Origin: an uncultured Erythrobacter sp.
Lineage (GTDB): Bacteria; Pseudomonadota; Alphaproteobacteria; Sphingomonadales; Sphingomonadaceae
Assembly: GCA_947258465.1 (NCBI GenBank)
Contig: CAMYIQ010000320.1
Span: 1 to 36,254 of the forward strand
DNA: 36,254 nt
Reading direction: 5' to 3'
Shown here: piece after piece, positions 8,762 to 16,452 of the stretch
Layout of the letters: every line of letters starts with the position of its first letter
How positions within the stretch are numbered: position 1 is the stretch's first letter
The notes under the pieces: model-generated
The model's database searches: none
The model's input: the letters and a program-made list of their open reading frames with translations, nothing else
Told to the model about the DNA's origin: nothing
Position numbers and translations under genes: made by a program

Positions 8762-11010
8762 CAGAAAGCCTGCCCCAAGGAGATATAGACCCCGACGGCG
8801 GAATCCTCCGGCTCGGGATTGAGCGGGACACCAACGTCGAACCGGATAGGTCCGAAGCCGGTTGTATAGCGCAAGCCGATACCCGCACCCATCTTGATCT
8901 CGCCGAAATCGGGCGTTGCCGAAGTCGATACGCTGCCGAGATCGAAGAACGGCACGACCGAAACCGCGCCGTCGAGGAATCCAGTCCCTATTCTGGCCTC
9001 GATCGAGGCTTCGACTAGGCTGCGCCCGCCGATCGGCTCCATAAATTCGTTTTTGGGGCCGATTGCCTGATAGCCATAACCGCGAACCGAGCCGCCGCCT
9101 CCGGCATAAAGCCTCCGCGACGGCGCAACCCCGATCAGCTCGGCCCCCTGAATGCTGGCGAAAGCGGCCCGTGCGGCAAGTATCGTCCGTTCCCCGACCG
9201 ACTGGTAATAGGACGCATCGACCCGGTTGCGGAGGTAATAATACTGTTGCCCCCGCGTGCGCGAGGTTTCCGGAGCGAGAAAGCCGGTCACGCGGTAGCC
9301 GCGCGTGGGATCGAGCAGGGAATCGCTCGTATCGATTGTGGCGCGGCCGAACAGCGCCCCGACGAAATAAGTCTGGCGCGGGCGCGCTATCCCGTCGACG
9401 ATTCGGTTGCGTTCGTCGGTGGCGAGTATTTCCGCCCCGACGCCCCAGGCTAGCGGTTTCTGGAACAGCAGCGTCGAGGTGCGTTCATACGTCCCGGTCA
9501 GCGCCACCGTGCGCGCATCATAGGCCACCGTATCGATGCTGGAAGCATAGGCATCGACGGTGAGGACCTTGTCGCGCCCGCCGAAATTGTTCTTGCGGAA
9601 GGTGATCCCGGCAAGCTGTTCGCGCGTGCCCAAGATGCTGCGCAGCCGCAGCGCGCCTTCGGGCGGAAACAGGTTGCGATGCTCCCAGCTCGCCTGAATG
9701 CGAACCCCCTCTTCCGAGCCGTACCCGATTGCGCCCGATATGGTGCGCAGCTTCGCCCGCTCCATCGTAACATCCATCGCCACCACGCCGGGCTCGTCAC
9801 CCTGCGGCGGCTCTACCTCACGCACTTCGACTCCGACGGTGGACACCAGGCCCGTCGCGGTTACTGCACGGCGAAGATCGAATTCCAGGCTACGTTGATA
9901 GACGTCGCCGGGATCGAACCGGGCGATGCTCGCCAGATGGCGGCTCGAAAGAAACGTCTCGTCGCTGCTGACCACTTCGCCGAACACATATTTGCCGTTC
10001 GGTCGTACCGGCATGGTCAGGTCGCCCTCCACCCGCTCGTGATCGATCAGCAGTTCGGGTTCGTCGATTTCGGCAAAGGCGTACCCGCTTTCGCCCATCG
10101 CCCGGTCGAGGTTGAAGCGCTCGGCGATGATGGTATCCGATTGCAGATAGTCCCCGGTCTCGATCCCGAAGGAATCCCTCAAGGAGACCGCGTCGACTGC
10201 CGCGTCGAGCTCGCCCAGATCGATCGCGCCGACCTTGTAGCGCGGACCGGGCACGATATCGAACCGCACGCGAGGCCTTTGCGTCGCGACATTTTCGCCT
10301 GCATTGCGTGTGCCGATCGTGCGCGTAATCTCGCCATCGTAATAGCCATAGACGCGCAGCAGATTTCCGAGCAGTTCCTCGTCCTCGCGCGCCCTGGCGG
10401 CGAGCTGGGCAACGTTTCCGTCGCCATCGCCAAGCTCCTCGATAGTCGAAAGCGCCTCGAAGCGATCGACGAAATCGCGCCTTTCGCTGAAGGGTGGCTC
10501 TTTCTGCGGAAAACCCAGCGCCAGCGTCGAGGACAAGTCTTCGGTCTCGGCCTCGTCGAACGCAATCTGCGGCGCGTCTTCGAGCAATTGGGCGAACTCG
10601 ATATCCTGTTCCGGTTCGAGCGGTTCAAGCGGATCGAGCTCGATATCCTCGGGCCAGGCCACCGACATGCCGGGAAGGTCGGCGATCGGGGCTTCCAGCT
10701 CCGGACCGGCAGGCATTTCCGTTTCGGAAACGCCCGCATCGTCGGTCCCCCGCTGAGCCCAGTCGTCGGAATTCTCGACGGCTTCGTCGGGTATCAGATC
10801 CTCGAGCGATGGCGGCGCGACGCTGTCCTGCGCGGCAAGCGGCGAAGCAGTCGCAAGCGCGATGGCGGCAGCACAGGCACCAAATGCCAGCCCTATCCGG
10901 TCACTCGGCGATCTTGTATTCCGCAGCGAGGCCGTCCTTGGCCGGAAGAGCGTCGTCCCGCCGCTTGGCGCGGGGAGCCGTAGCGACGGCGATGAGCCGT
11001 TTCTGCTCAT
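8761..11010 (-). CDS. tamA: Omp85-family outer-membrane protein TamA (autotransporter assembly)
   Basis: From ATG 11010 the product is 749 residues. Residues 39-61 look like a signal peptide (h-region GLAFGACAAAIALA, then PLAAQ), followed by a ~110-residue Asp/Glu/Pro-rich spacer, POTRA domains (about 190-400, including LRVYGYYDGEI and PGPRYKVGAIDLG) and the Omp85 barrel (about 410-749) with RLYAGGGGSVRGYGYQ and the C-terminus YISLGQAF. The start is uncertain. The frame stays open to 11175 inside bpt, but the first ~37 residues after ATG 11010 are bpt read out of frame and put the signal peptide far from the N-terminus. A CTG at 10926, preceded by AAGGA at an 8-base spacing, would give an ideal signal peptide. 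Overlaps bpt upstream and tamB downstream. Confidence 0.92.
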   Translation of the reverse strand: MSRNGSSPSLRLPAPSGGTTLFRPRTASLRNTRSPSDRIGLAFGACAAAIALATASPLAAQDSVAPPSLEDLIPDEAVENSDDWAQRGTDDAGVSETEMPAGPELEAPIADLPGMSVAWPEDIELDPLEPLEPEQDIEFAQLLEDAPQIAFDEAETEDLSSTLALGFPQKEPPFSERRDFVDRFEALSTIEELGDGDGNVAQLAARAREDEELLGNLLRVYGYYDGEITRTIGTRNAGENVATQRPRVRFDIVPGPRYKVGAIDLGELDAAVDAVSLRDSFGIETGDYLQSDTIIAERFNLDRAMGESGYAFAEIDEPELLIDHERVEGDLTMPVRPNGKYVFGEVVSSDETFLSSRHLASIARFDPGDVYQRSLEFDLRRAVTATGLVSTVGVEVREVEPPQGDEPGVVAMDVTMERAKLRTISGAIGYGSEEGVRIQASWEHRNLFPPEGALRLRSILGTREQLAGITFRKNNFGGRDKVLTVDAYASSIDTVAYDARTVALTGTYERTSTLLFQKPLAWGVGAEILATDERNRIVDGIARPRQTYFVGALFGRATIDTSDSLLDPTRGYRVTGFLAPETSRTRGQQYYYLRNRVDASYYQSVGERTILAARAAFASIQGAELIGVAPSRRLYAGGGGSVRGYGYQAIGPKNEFMEPIGGRSLVEASIEARIGTGFLDGAVSVVPFFDLGSVSTSATPDFGEIKMGAGIGLRYTTGFGPIRFDVGVPLNPEPEDSAVGVYISLGQAF

Positions 11011-11743
11011 GCTCGGGCATGCGTTCCCATCCGCTGCGGCCGAGCCGTTCGAGCGGGCGGTAGCGAATTTTGTACTGCATCCGCTCGGCCCCTTCGACCC
11101 AATAGCCGAGATAGACGTAAGGCAGTCCGTTTTCCGCGGCACGGCGGATGTGGTCGAGGATGATGTAGTTTCCAAGCCCGGCGCGATCCTTATGGTCAGG
11201 GTCGTAGAAGCTGTAGATCATCGACAGCCCATCGCCCTGGTAGTCGGTGAGACAGGCTCCGACCAGACGACCTGGTTCGGCGCCAATCCCCGGCTCCCGA
11301 TATTCAATGACATAGCTGGATACGCTGGTGTGTTCCACCATATCCGCAAAGTCGGTCTCTTCCATCTGCGTCATTCCGCCACCCGGATGGCGCGCAGCGA
11401 GATATTTCCGCAACAGCTCGAACTGTTCCGAGGTTGCCCAGGGACGGCATTCGGTGGCGATCAGATCGTCATGGGCCTTGAGCGTGCGCTTCTGGCTGGA
11501 GGATGGCCGGAACTCATCGGCCACCACGCGAACGGATACACAGGCCTGACAATCGAGGCAGGACGGGCGATAGGCAACCGTCTGGCTGCGGCGGAAGCCG
11601 ATCCGGCCCAAGGCTTCGTTCAGTTCGTCGGCATTGTCGCCGCACAATTCAGTGAAGACCTTTCGCTCGCTCTTGCCCGGCAGATACGGACACGGGGCGG
11701 GACTGGTTACGAAAAACCGGGGAAAGCGGATCGGGGCGGTCAC
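10901..11743 (-). CDS. bpt: Aspartate/glutamate leucyltransferase (Bpt)
   Basis: 280 residues from GTG 11743. The N-terminus TAPIRFPRFFVTSPAPCPYL is the usual Bpt start, and an AGAGGA lies ~11 bases upstream. The ATG at 11797 adds 18 residues not typical of the family. The cysteine cluster YRPSCLDCQACVSVR (C62, C65, C68) and the block DPDHKDRAGLGNYIILDHIR belong to the ATE/Bpt fold. The enzyme transfers leucine from Leu-tRNA to N-terminal Asp or Glu of proteins, making them N-degron substrates for ClpS-ClpAP (family knowledge). It lies between ilvA and tamA on the same strand, and its 3' end overlaps the tamA frame. A CtrA-type box and a palindrome lie in the 171-bp gap upstream. Confidence 0.94.
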   Translation of the reverse strand: MTAPIRFPRFFVTSPAPCPYLPGKSERKVFTELCGDNADELNEALGRIGFRRSQTVAYRPSCLDCQACVSVRVVADEFRPSSSQKRTLKAHDDLIATECRPWATSEQFELLRKYLAARHPGGGMTQMEETDFADMVEHTSVSSYVIEYREPGIGAEPGRLVGACLTDYQGDGLSMIYSFYDPDHKDRAGLGNYIILDHIRRAAENGLPYVYLGYWVEGAERMQYKIRYRPLERLGRSGWERMPEHEQKRLIAVATAPRAKRRDDALPAKDGLAAEYKIAE

Positions 11744-11767
11744 TTGGCGCTGCGTCCTCTCGAAGGT

Positions 11768-11780
11768 TAAGAAATTCTTA
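11768..11780. promoter_or_regulatory. 13-bp palindrome upstream of bpt
   Basis: TAAGAA-A-TTCTTA is a perfect inverted repeat around one central base, in an AT-rich island within high-GC DNA, 25 bp before the bpt GTG. It could be an operator or part of the promoter. No regulator is assigned. Confidence 0.35.
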
Positions 11781-11816
11781 CCTGTTAGACGCTTCAATGC
11801 CAGAGCCGGTCCCGCG

Positions 11817-11833
11817 TTAAAACCCTCTTAACC
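11817..11833 (+). promoter_or_regulatory. Candidate CtrA binding site (TTAA-N7-TTAACC)
   Basis: TTAA (11817-11820), seven bases, then TTAACC (11828-11833) exactly fit the alphaproteobacterial CtrA consensus TTAA-N7-TTAAC. The site lies in the 171-bp gap between the ilvA stop and bpt, about 75 bp upstream of the bpt start, and no gene starts to its right on the + strand. Regulation of bpt by CtrA is inference from position. Confidence 0.5.
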
Positions 11834-11914
11834 ATGAAAAGCGGGCCTTGCCCGCCGACCAGTTCGAAAAGCGCGCCGAACCCGAAGATCGCCGGCGCTG
11901 GCCGGGCATGCCAT

Positions 11915-13165
11915 TCAGGCCAGCTCTGCGAGCTCCACACTATAGCCCTTTTCGCGGAGCGCATCGACCAGCCGATCGATCTGCTCCCCGTCGCGGGCTT
12001 CGCATTCGATCTCCGCCGTCAGCCCTTTCGCCGGCAGAGTGGTGAAAATGCGCTGATGGTAGATCTCGATGATATTGACGTTATGCGCGTTGAATTCGCG
12101 CATCACCTTGAACAAGGCCCCCGGGCGATCCTGCAAAACGATCTGCAAGCGCGCCAGACGTCCCGAACGGGCGAGATCGCGCAGCAGCACGTTGGCGAGC
12201 AGGCGCGTGTCGATATTGCCGCCGCACAGGACGAGCCCGACGGTCTTGCCCGCGAATTTTTCCGGATTGGACAGCACGGCCGCGAGCCCGGCCGCCCCTG
12301 CACCCTCGACCACGGTCTTTTCGATCTGAAGCAGCAGCGACACCGAATGCTCGAGCTTCGGTTCCTTCACCAACAACACCTCGTCGACCAGTTCGGCGAT
12401 GATCTGGCGGGTGAACTGGCCCGGCGCCTTGACGGCGATCCCTTCCGCCAGCGTATCACCGCCGCAGGGGCGATCGTCCCCGGTCACGGCGGAATACATC
12501 GACGGATAGAGTTCGGCCTGCACCCCGACCATTTCGATTTCCGGCTTCAGCGCCTTGGCGACCGTTGCCATGCCGCTCATCAACCCGCCGCCGCCGATCG
12601 GCACGACGAGACAATCGAAATCATCCTTGTCCGCGAGCATTTCGAGCGCAACCGTGCCCTGCCCCGCCGCCACCAACGGATCGTCGAAGGGGTGAACGAA
12701 GGTGAGCCCGCGCTCTTTCTCCAGCTCGCGCGCATGAGCATAGGCTTCGTCGAAAGTCTCGCCATGCAGAACCACATTACCGCCGACGCTTTCGGTCTGC
12801 ATCACTTTCACGCTGGGCGTGGTCTGCGGCATAACGATCGTGACCGGCACGCCGAGGCGGCGACCGTGATAGCTCAGCCCCTGGCTGTGATTGCCGGCCG
12901 AGGCGGCGATCACGCCGCGCGCCTTCTGTTCATCGTCGAGATGCAGCAGCGCATTCAATGCGCCGCGCTCCTTATAGGCGGCGGTGAACTGGTGGTTTTC
13001 GAATTTGAGCCAGATATCGGCTCCGCAAATCTCCGACAGCGTTTGCGAGTGCAGCATCGGCGTGCGCACCACCGCGCCTTCGATCCGCGCAGCAGCGGCG
13101 CGCACATCGTCGAGGGTCAGGAGCTCGGTCGCCTTGGAGGCGCGCACGGAAGATGCTTCGGTCAT
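11915..13165 (-). CDS. ilvA: Threonine ammonia-lyase (threonine dehydratase) with C-terminal ACT domain
   Basis: 416 residues. This is a pyridoxal-phosphate fold-type II enzyme converting L-threonine to 2-oxobutanoate and ammonia, the first step towards isoleucine. The Schiff-base lysine is K65 in FTAAYKERGA; the phosphate-binding glycine loop is VPIGGGGLMSG (about 190-200). Residues ~335-410 form one ACT-type domain (LQIVLQDRPGALFKVM...). The ~400-residue length with a single ACT domain is between the short catabolic TdcB form and the ~510-residue E. coli IlvA with a doubled regulatory domain; this shorter form is common in alphaproteobacteria. Start ATG 13165, divergent from the amidohydrolase with a 106-bp shared upstream region. 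Biosynthetic rather than catabolic use is likely but not proven by sequence. Confidence 0.93.
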   Translation of the reverse strand: MTEASSVRASKATELLTLDDVRAAAARIEGAVVRTPMLHSQTLSEICGADIWLKFENHQFTAAYKERGALNALLHLDDEQKARGVIAASAGNHSQGLSYHGRRLGVPVTIVMPQTTPSVKVMQTESVGGNVVLHGETFDEAYAHARELEKERGLTFVHPFDDPLVAAGQGTVALEMLADKDDFDCLVVPIGGGGLMSGMATVAKALKPEIEMVGVQAELYPSMYSAVTGDDRPCGGDTLAEGIAVKAPGQFTRQIIAELVDEVLLVKEPKLEHSVSLLLQIEKTVVEGAGAAGLAAVLSNPEKFAGKTVGLVLCGGNIDTRLLANVLLRDLARSGRLARLQIVLQDRPGALFKVMREFNAHNVNIIEIYHQRIFTTLPAKGLTAEIECEARDGEQIDRLVDALREKGYSVELAELA

Positions 13166-13271
13166 GGATCGCCCCTACGGCCCGCTCCGCTCGGGCGCAA
13201 TCGCCGAAAGGGTTTGCCTCGCGCAAGCTATGCCTTATCGCGGGCGTTCAAATCCGCAGGGGCCGCCTCGA

Positions 13272-14921
13272 ATGAAGTTCCAATTCCTCGCCACCGCCAT
13301 TGCTCTGGCCATCGCCGTACCGACACAGGCCGACGTGCTGATCGACAATGTCGAAGGGCTTACCATCGGCGATGATGGCAAGGTTCAGCGTTTCACGGCC
13401 CTGGTGGTCGACGACGAGGGCAAGATCGCGCAGATCGTCGAACCGGGCGAAGACAAGCCGCAGACCGATTATCGCGAGGACGGTGAAGGCGCGGTGATGA
13501 TCCCCGGCCTGATCGATGCCCATGCGCATGTCATGGGGATCGGCATCGGCGCGCTTACGCTCGACCTGTCGAATACCAATTCACTCGCCGAAGCGCTGGA
13601 CAAAATCCGCCGGTTCGCCGCAGAAAACGAAGCCCGTCCCTGGATCCTGGGACGCGGCTGGAACCAGGAAAAATGGGGGCTGGGCCGCTTCCCCAGCGCC
13701 GCCGAACTCGACAGTGCGGTCGCCGACCGTCCGGTCTATCTTGCTCGGGTCGACGGGCATGCCGGCTGGGCCAATACGCTCGCCATGCAGGCGGCAGGAG
13801 TTACGGCGGCAAGCGAAAGCCCTGCCGGTGGCCGGATCGAGCGCTTGCCCGGTTCGCGGCAGCCTTCGGGCGTCTTCGTTGATGCCGCAGAGGAGTTGAT
13901 GCACGCGGCGATCCCGGCACCGCGACCGAAGGAGCGCGACCTCGCCTTTACCGAAGCGCAGCAGGTCCTACACCGCCATGGCATAACCGCCGTCGCCGAT
14001 ATGGGCACCACGATCGAGGACTGGCAGGCCTTCCGCCGGGCGGGCGACAGGGGCGCGCTGACGCTGAGAATCATGGCCTACGCGGCAGGGCCTGAACAGA
14101 TGGAACTGATCGCAGGCGCGGCCCCCTCGCCCTGGCTGTATGACGACAAGCTGCGGATGAATGGGGTCAAGCTCTATATCGACGGCGCCCTGGGCAGCCG
14201 CGGTGCCTGGCTCAAACGCCCCTATGCAGACGATCCGGGCAATACCGGTCTGCCGATCACCGGCCCCGCCAAGCTGCGCAATATCCTCGTGCGCGCCGCC
14301 CAGAGCAATTTCCAGCCCGCGATCCACGCAATCGGCACGGCGGCGAACGCGGACGCGCTCAACGCCATTACGGAAATCGCCGAGAGTTTTCCGGGCGACC
14401 GCCGCTGGCGGATCGAGCATGTCCAGATCGTCGACCCGGTCGACCTGCCCAAGCTCGGCCGCAACGGCATCATCGCCTCGATGCAGCCCGTCCACCAGAC
14501 CAGCGACAGGCTGATGGCGGAAGCCCGGCTCGGTCCGGACAGGCTCGAGGGCGCCTATGCCTGGAACACCATCCTGCAATTGGGTGGAAGGCTGGCCTTC
14601 GGATCGGACGCACCGGTGGAATCGCCCGATCCCTTCGCTGGCCTGGCCGCGGCCACCACGCGCATGGACGCCAATGGCGAGCCCTTCGGCGGTTGGCGCC
14701 CGCAGGACCGGGTCAATCGCGAGCAGGCGCTGGCCGGCTTTACCAGCGAAGCCGCCTATGCCGGCTTTGCCGAAGGACGTTTCGGCAGACTGCTACCGGG
14801 CGAACGGGCCGACTTCGTCCTGATCGACCGCGATCCGCTGCTGGCGACGCCCAGCGAACTGCGCGCGACCAAGGTGCTCGAGACCTGGGTCGGCGGACGC
14901 AAGGTTTACGACGCGGACTGA
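13272..14921 (+). CDS. Exported amidohydrolase family 3 (YtcJ-like) metal-dependent hydrolase
   Basis: 549 residues from ATG 13272, with AGGGG nine bases upstream; the frame is open further left only as a shadow of ilvA. Residues 1-20 are a Sec signal peptide (FLATAIALAIAVPTQA-D), so the enzyme is predicted to be periplasmic. PGLIDAHAHVMG contains the metal-binding HxH (H84, H86). Further family blocks are WILGRGWNQEKW, VDGHAGWANT, VKLYIDGALGSRGAWL, the late WRIEHVQIV histidine and FGSDAPVESPDPF with the catalytic Asp. The C-terminus (GERADFVLIDRDPL) closes the small beta-sandwich domain. Substrate cannot be read from sequence; relatives act on N-acyl or cyclic amide compounds. The last 16 bp overlap the 3' end of tatC convergently. 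Confidence 0.9.
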   Translation: MKFQFLATAIALAIAVPTQADVLIDNVEGLTIGDDGKVQRFTALVVDDEGKIAQIVEPGEDKPQTDYREDGEGAVMIPGLIDAHAHVMGIGIGALTLDLSNTNSLAEALDKIRRFAAENEARPWILGRGWNQEKWGLGRFPSAAELDSAVADRPVYLARVDGHAGWANTLAMQAAGVTAASESPAGGRIERLPGSRQPSGVFVDAAEELMHAAIPAPRPKERDLAFTEAQQVLHRHGITAVADMGTTIEDWQAFRRAGDRGALTLRIMAYAAGPEQMELIAGAAPSPWLYDDKLRMNGVKLYIDGALGSRGAWLKRPYADDPGNTGLPITGPAKLRNILVRAAQSNFQPAIHAIGTAANADALNAITEIAESFPGDRRWRIEHVQIVDPVDLPKLGRNGIIASMQPVHQTSDRLMAEARLGPDRLEGAYAWNTILQLGGRLAFGSDAPVESPDPFAGLAAATTRMDANGEPFGGWRPQDRVNREQALAGFTSEAAYAGFAEGRFGRLLPGERADFVLIDRDPLLATPSELRATKVLETWVGGRKVYDAD

Positions 14922-15700
14922 GGTTCTTCGGGCTTGTCGACTTCCGCTTTGCGGCGCTTCTCGGTCAGCCGCATCAGCACAAGCGAACCTTCGAACAACA
15001 GCAGCAGCGGCACCGCCAACAAAAGCTGCGAGCCCGGATCGGGCGGTGTGATGATCGCCGCGAGCGCGACCACTGCAACGATGACGTAGCGGCGTGCGGA
15101 AACAAGTTGATCGCGCGTGACGATCCCTGCGCGGTGAAGCAGCAGGAGCAGCACCGGCAGCAGGAAGCTCATCCCGAAAGCGAGGATGAACTGCATCACC
15201 AGGCCGAGATATTCGTTCGCAGTCGGCAGAGCCTGGATTTCGAGCCCGCCTGCCGTCCCCTCGAAGCCGAGGAACCAGCGGAACGCCGTCGGCATCACCA
15301 CGTAATAGGCCAGCGCCGCGCCCATGGTGAACAGGATCGGCGTTGCCAGCAGGAAGGGCAGGAAGGCCTTCTTTTCCTTCGCATAGAGCCCGGGCGCAAC
15401 GAAGGCCCATAGCTGGTTGGCGATGATCGGGAAGCTGAGACAGAACCCCGCGAACAGCGCGACCTTCAGCTCGACGAAGAACACTTCGTACAGCTTGGTG
15501 AAGATCAGTTGCCCTTCGCCTTCCGCGAAGGAGTTCTTCAGCGGCTGGATGAGAAAGCCGAGGATCGGGTCGGCGAAATAGAGGCTGATGCCGAAGGCGA
15601 TCGCCAGCGCGAGCACGCAGCGCACCAGCCGCGCGCGCAATTCAATCAAATGATCGAGCAGCGGTGCCTGGCTGTCGTCGATATCCTTGATCACGGCCAT
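14906..15700 (-). CDS. tatC: Sec-independent protein translocase TatC
   Basis: 264 residues. A six-helix inner-membrane protein, the receptor core of the twin-arginine translocase, which exports folded cofactor-bearing proteins. Family blocks are LLDHLIELRARLVRCV near the N-terminus, FTKLYEVFFVELKVALFAGFC, and FAFVAPGLYAKEKK-like text in the second periplasmic loop (LWAFVAPGLYAKEKKAFLPF). The short C-terminal tail (EKRRKAEVDKPEEPQSAS) is hydrophilic. It starts one base after the tatB stop, so it is probably coupled to it. Last gene of the argS-to-tatC run. Its final 16 bp overlap the convergent amidohydrolase, and no hairpin terminator was seen there. Confidence 0.96.
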   Translation of the reverse strand: MAVIKDIDDSQAPLLDHLIELRARLVRCVLALAIAFGISLYFADPILGFLIQPLKNSFAEGEGQLIFTKLYEVFFVELKVALFAGFCLSFPIIANQLWAFVAPGLYAKEKKAFLPFLLATPILFTMGAALAYYVVMPTAFRWFLGFEGTAGGLEIQALPTANEYLGLVMQFILAFGMSFLLPVLLLLLHRAGIVTRDQLVSARRYVIVAVVALAAIITPPDPGSQLLLAVPLLLLFEGSLVLMRLTEKRRKAEVDKPEEPQSAS

Positions 15701-15701
15701 G

Positions 15702-16136
15702 TCAGGCGCCCTTGCCCGCAGGGGGCGGGTCGAGCGGCAATGGTGGTTCGTCCGAATGCTCGGGCGCTTTCACCGGCGCCGCACGCTCGATCGCAGCTTC
15801 GGCCGCCGCGTCCGCATCGGGAACCTCGTCAGCCGAAGAAAGCGGCTGCATTTCGTTGGGCAGCAGGTTCTCGGGCGCCCCGGCCTCGGGCGTCGAGCCA
15901 TCGGGATACTTGGCCATGATCTCCTTGTTCCGCGCGGCCCACTTTTCTTCCATTTCCTCGATTTCGGCCTGACGGACGACTTCGTCCAGCCCGGCGCGGA
16001 AATGGTTCGACATGCGGCGCAGCTTGCCGATCCAGCGCCCTGCATGACGCAGCGCCTTGGGCATGTCCTTCGGGCCGATCACGAGGATCGCCACGATGAC
16101 GATCACCAGCAGTTCGCTGGCGCCGATATCGAACAT
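15702..16136 (-). CDS. tatB: Twin-arginine translocase subunit TatB
   Basis: 144 residues. MFDIGASELLVIVIVAILVIGPKD is the TatB-type N-terminal membrane helix with the conserved Glu8 and GP hinge. An amphipathic helix follows (PKALRHAGRWIGKLRRM) and then an acidic, Pro/Ala-rich tail, which is variable in the family. TatB forms the substrate-recognition complex with TatC. GAGG six bases before the ATG supports the start. It lies 24 bp after tatA and one base before tatC. Confidence 0.95.
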   Translation of the reverse strand: MFDIGASELLVIVIVAILVIGPKDMPKALRHAGRWIGKLRRMSNHFRAGLDEVVRQAEIEEMEEKWAARNKEIMAKYPDGSTPEAGAPENLLPNEMQPLSSADEVPDADAAAEAAIERAAPVKAPEHSDEPPLPLDPPPAGKGA

Positions 16137-16144
16137 GGCCTGCC

Positions 16145-16158
16145 TCGCTTTCTAGCGA
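16145..16158 (-). other. Small hairpin between tatA and tatB
   Basis: TCGCT (16145-16149) and AGCGA (16154-16158) form a perfect 5-bp stem with a 4-base loop immediately after the tatA stop codon. It is short and has no T-run, so it is not a convincing terminator. It might stabilise or attenuate the tatA message. Confidence 0.3.
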
Positions 16159-16160
16159 AC

Positions 16161-16391
16161 TTACTTGGTGTCGGTGGTTTGCTGCTTGACCTGGTCCGGC
16201 GTCAGCCCCTCATCGGCGGGCTTCGCTTCATGGCCGATCTGCTTTGCAGGTGCCTCGTCTTCATTCATGCCTTGCTTGAAGCTTTTAATGCCTTTGCCGA
16301 AATCCCCCATCATTTCGGAGATGCGACCCCGACCAAAGAGGACGAGGACGACGACGGCGATGATGGCGATCTGCCAGACACTGAGACCCAT
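16161..16391 (-). CDS. tatA: Twin-arginine translocase subunit TatA
   Basis: 76 residues. The N-terminal helix MGLSVWQIAIIAVVVLVLFG is followed by FGRGRISEMMGDFGKGIKSF, matching the family pattern FG..KLPE...LG.....F with Arg and Ile replacing Lys-Leu. A polar tail follows. TatA oligomers form the translocation path in the inner membrane. A GAGAAGG ribosome binding site precedes the ATG by four bases. It sits 61 bp after scpB and 24 bp before tatB. Its Trp6 and short length favour TatA over TatE-like paralogues. Confidence 0.95.
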   Translation of the reverse strand: MGLSVWQIAIIAVVVLVLFGRGRISEMMGDFGKGIKSFKQGMNEDEAPAKQIGHEAKPADEGLTPDQVKQQTTDTK

Positions 16392-16452
16392 GGGACCTTC
16401 TCTTTCGAATTGCTTGCAGACGAATATAGGCGCTGCAGCAGCCTAGCGCCAG

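Noticed and set aside
7013..8788. 591-codon + strand open frame opposite tamB
   Set aside because: A shadow of the tamB codon bias; low-complexity Arg/Gln-rich product with no domains.
9679..10983. 434-codon + strand open frame opposite tamA
   Set aside because: A shadow of tamA; no family motif and no ribosome binding site.
11011..11175. Extension of tamA to ATG 11175
   Set aside because: The added residues are bpt sequence read out of frame and push the signal peptide to residue ~95.
12984..13271. N-terminal extension of the amidohydrolase
   Set aside because: It lies over the 5' part of ilvA; the ATG at 13272 gives a clean signal peptide and has a ribosome binding site.
11834..13375. 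513-codon + strand open frame opposite ilvA, just after the CtrA-type box
   Set aside because: ilvA on the other strand has all PLP-enzyme motifs; the + product is His/Arg-rich and unrecognisable, so the box was not assigned to it.
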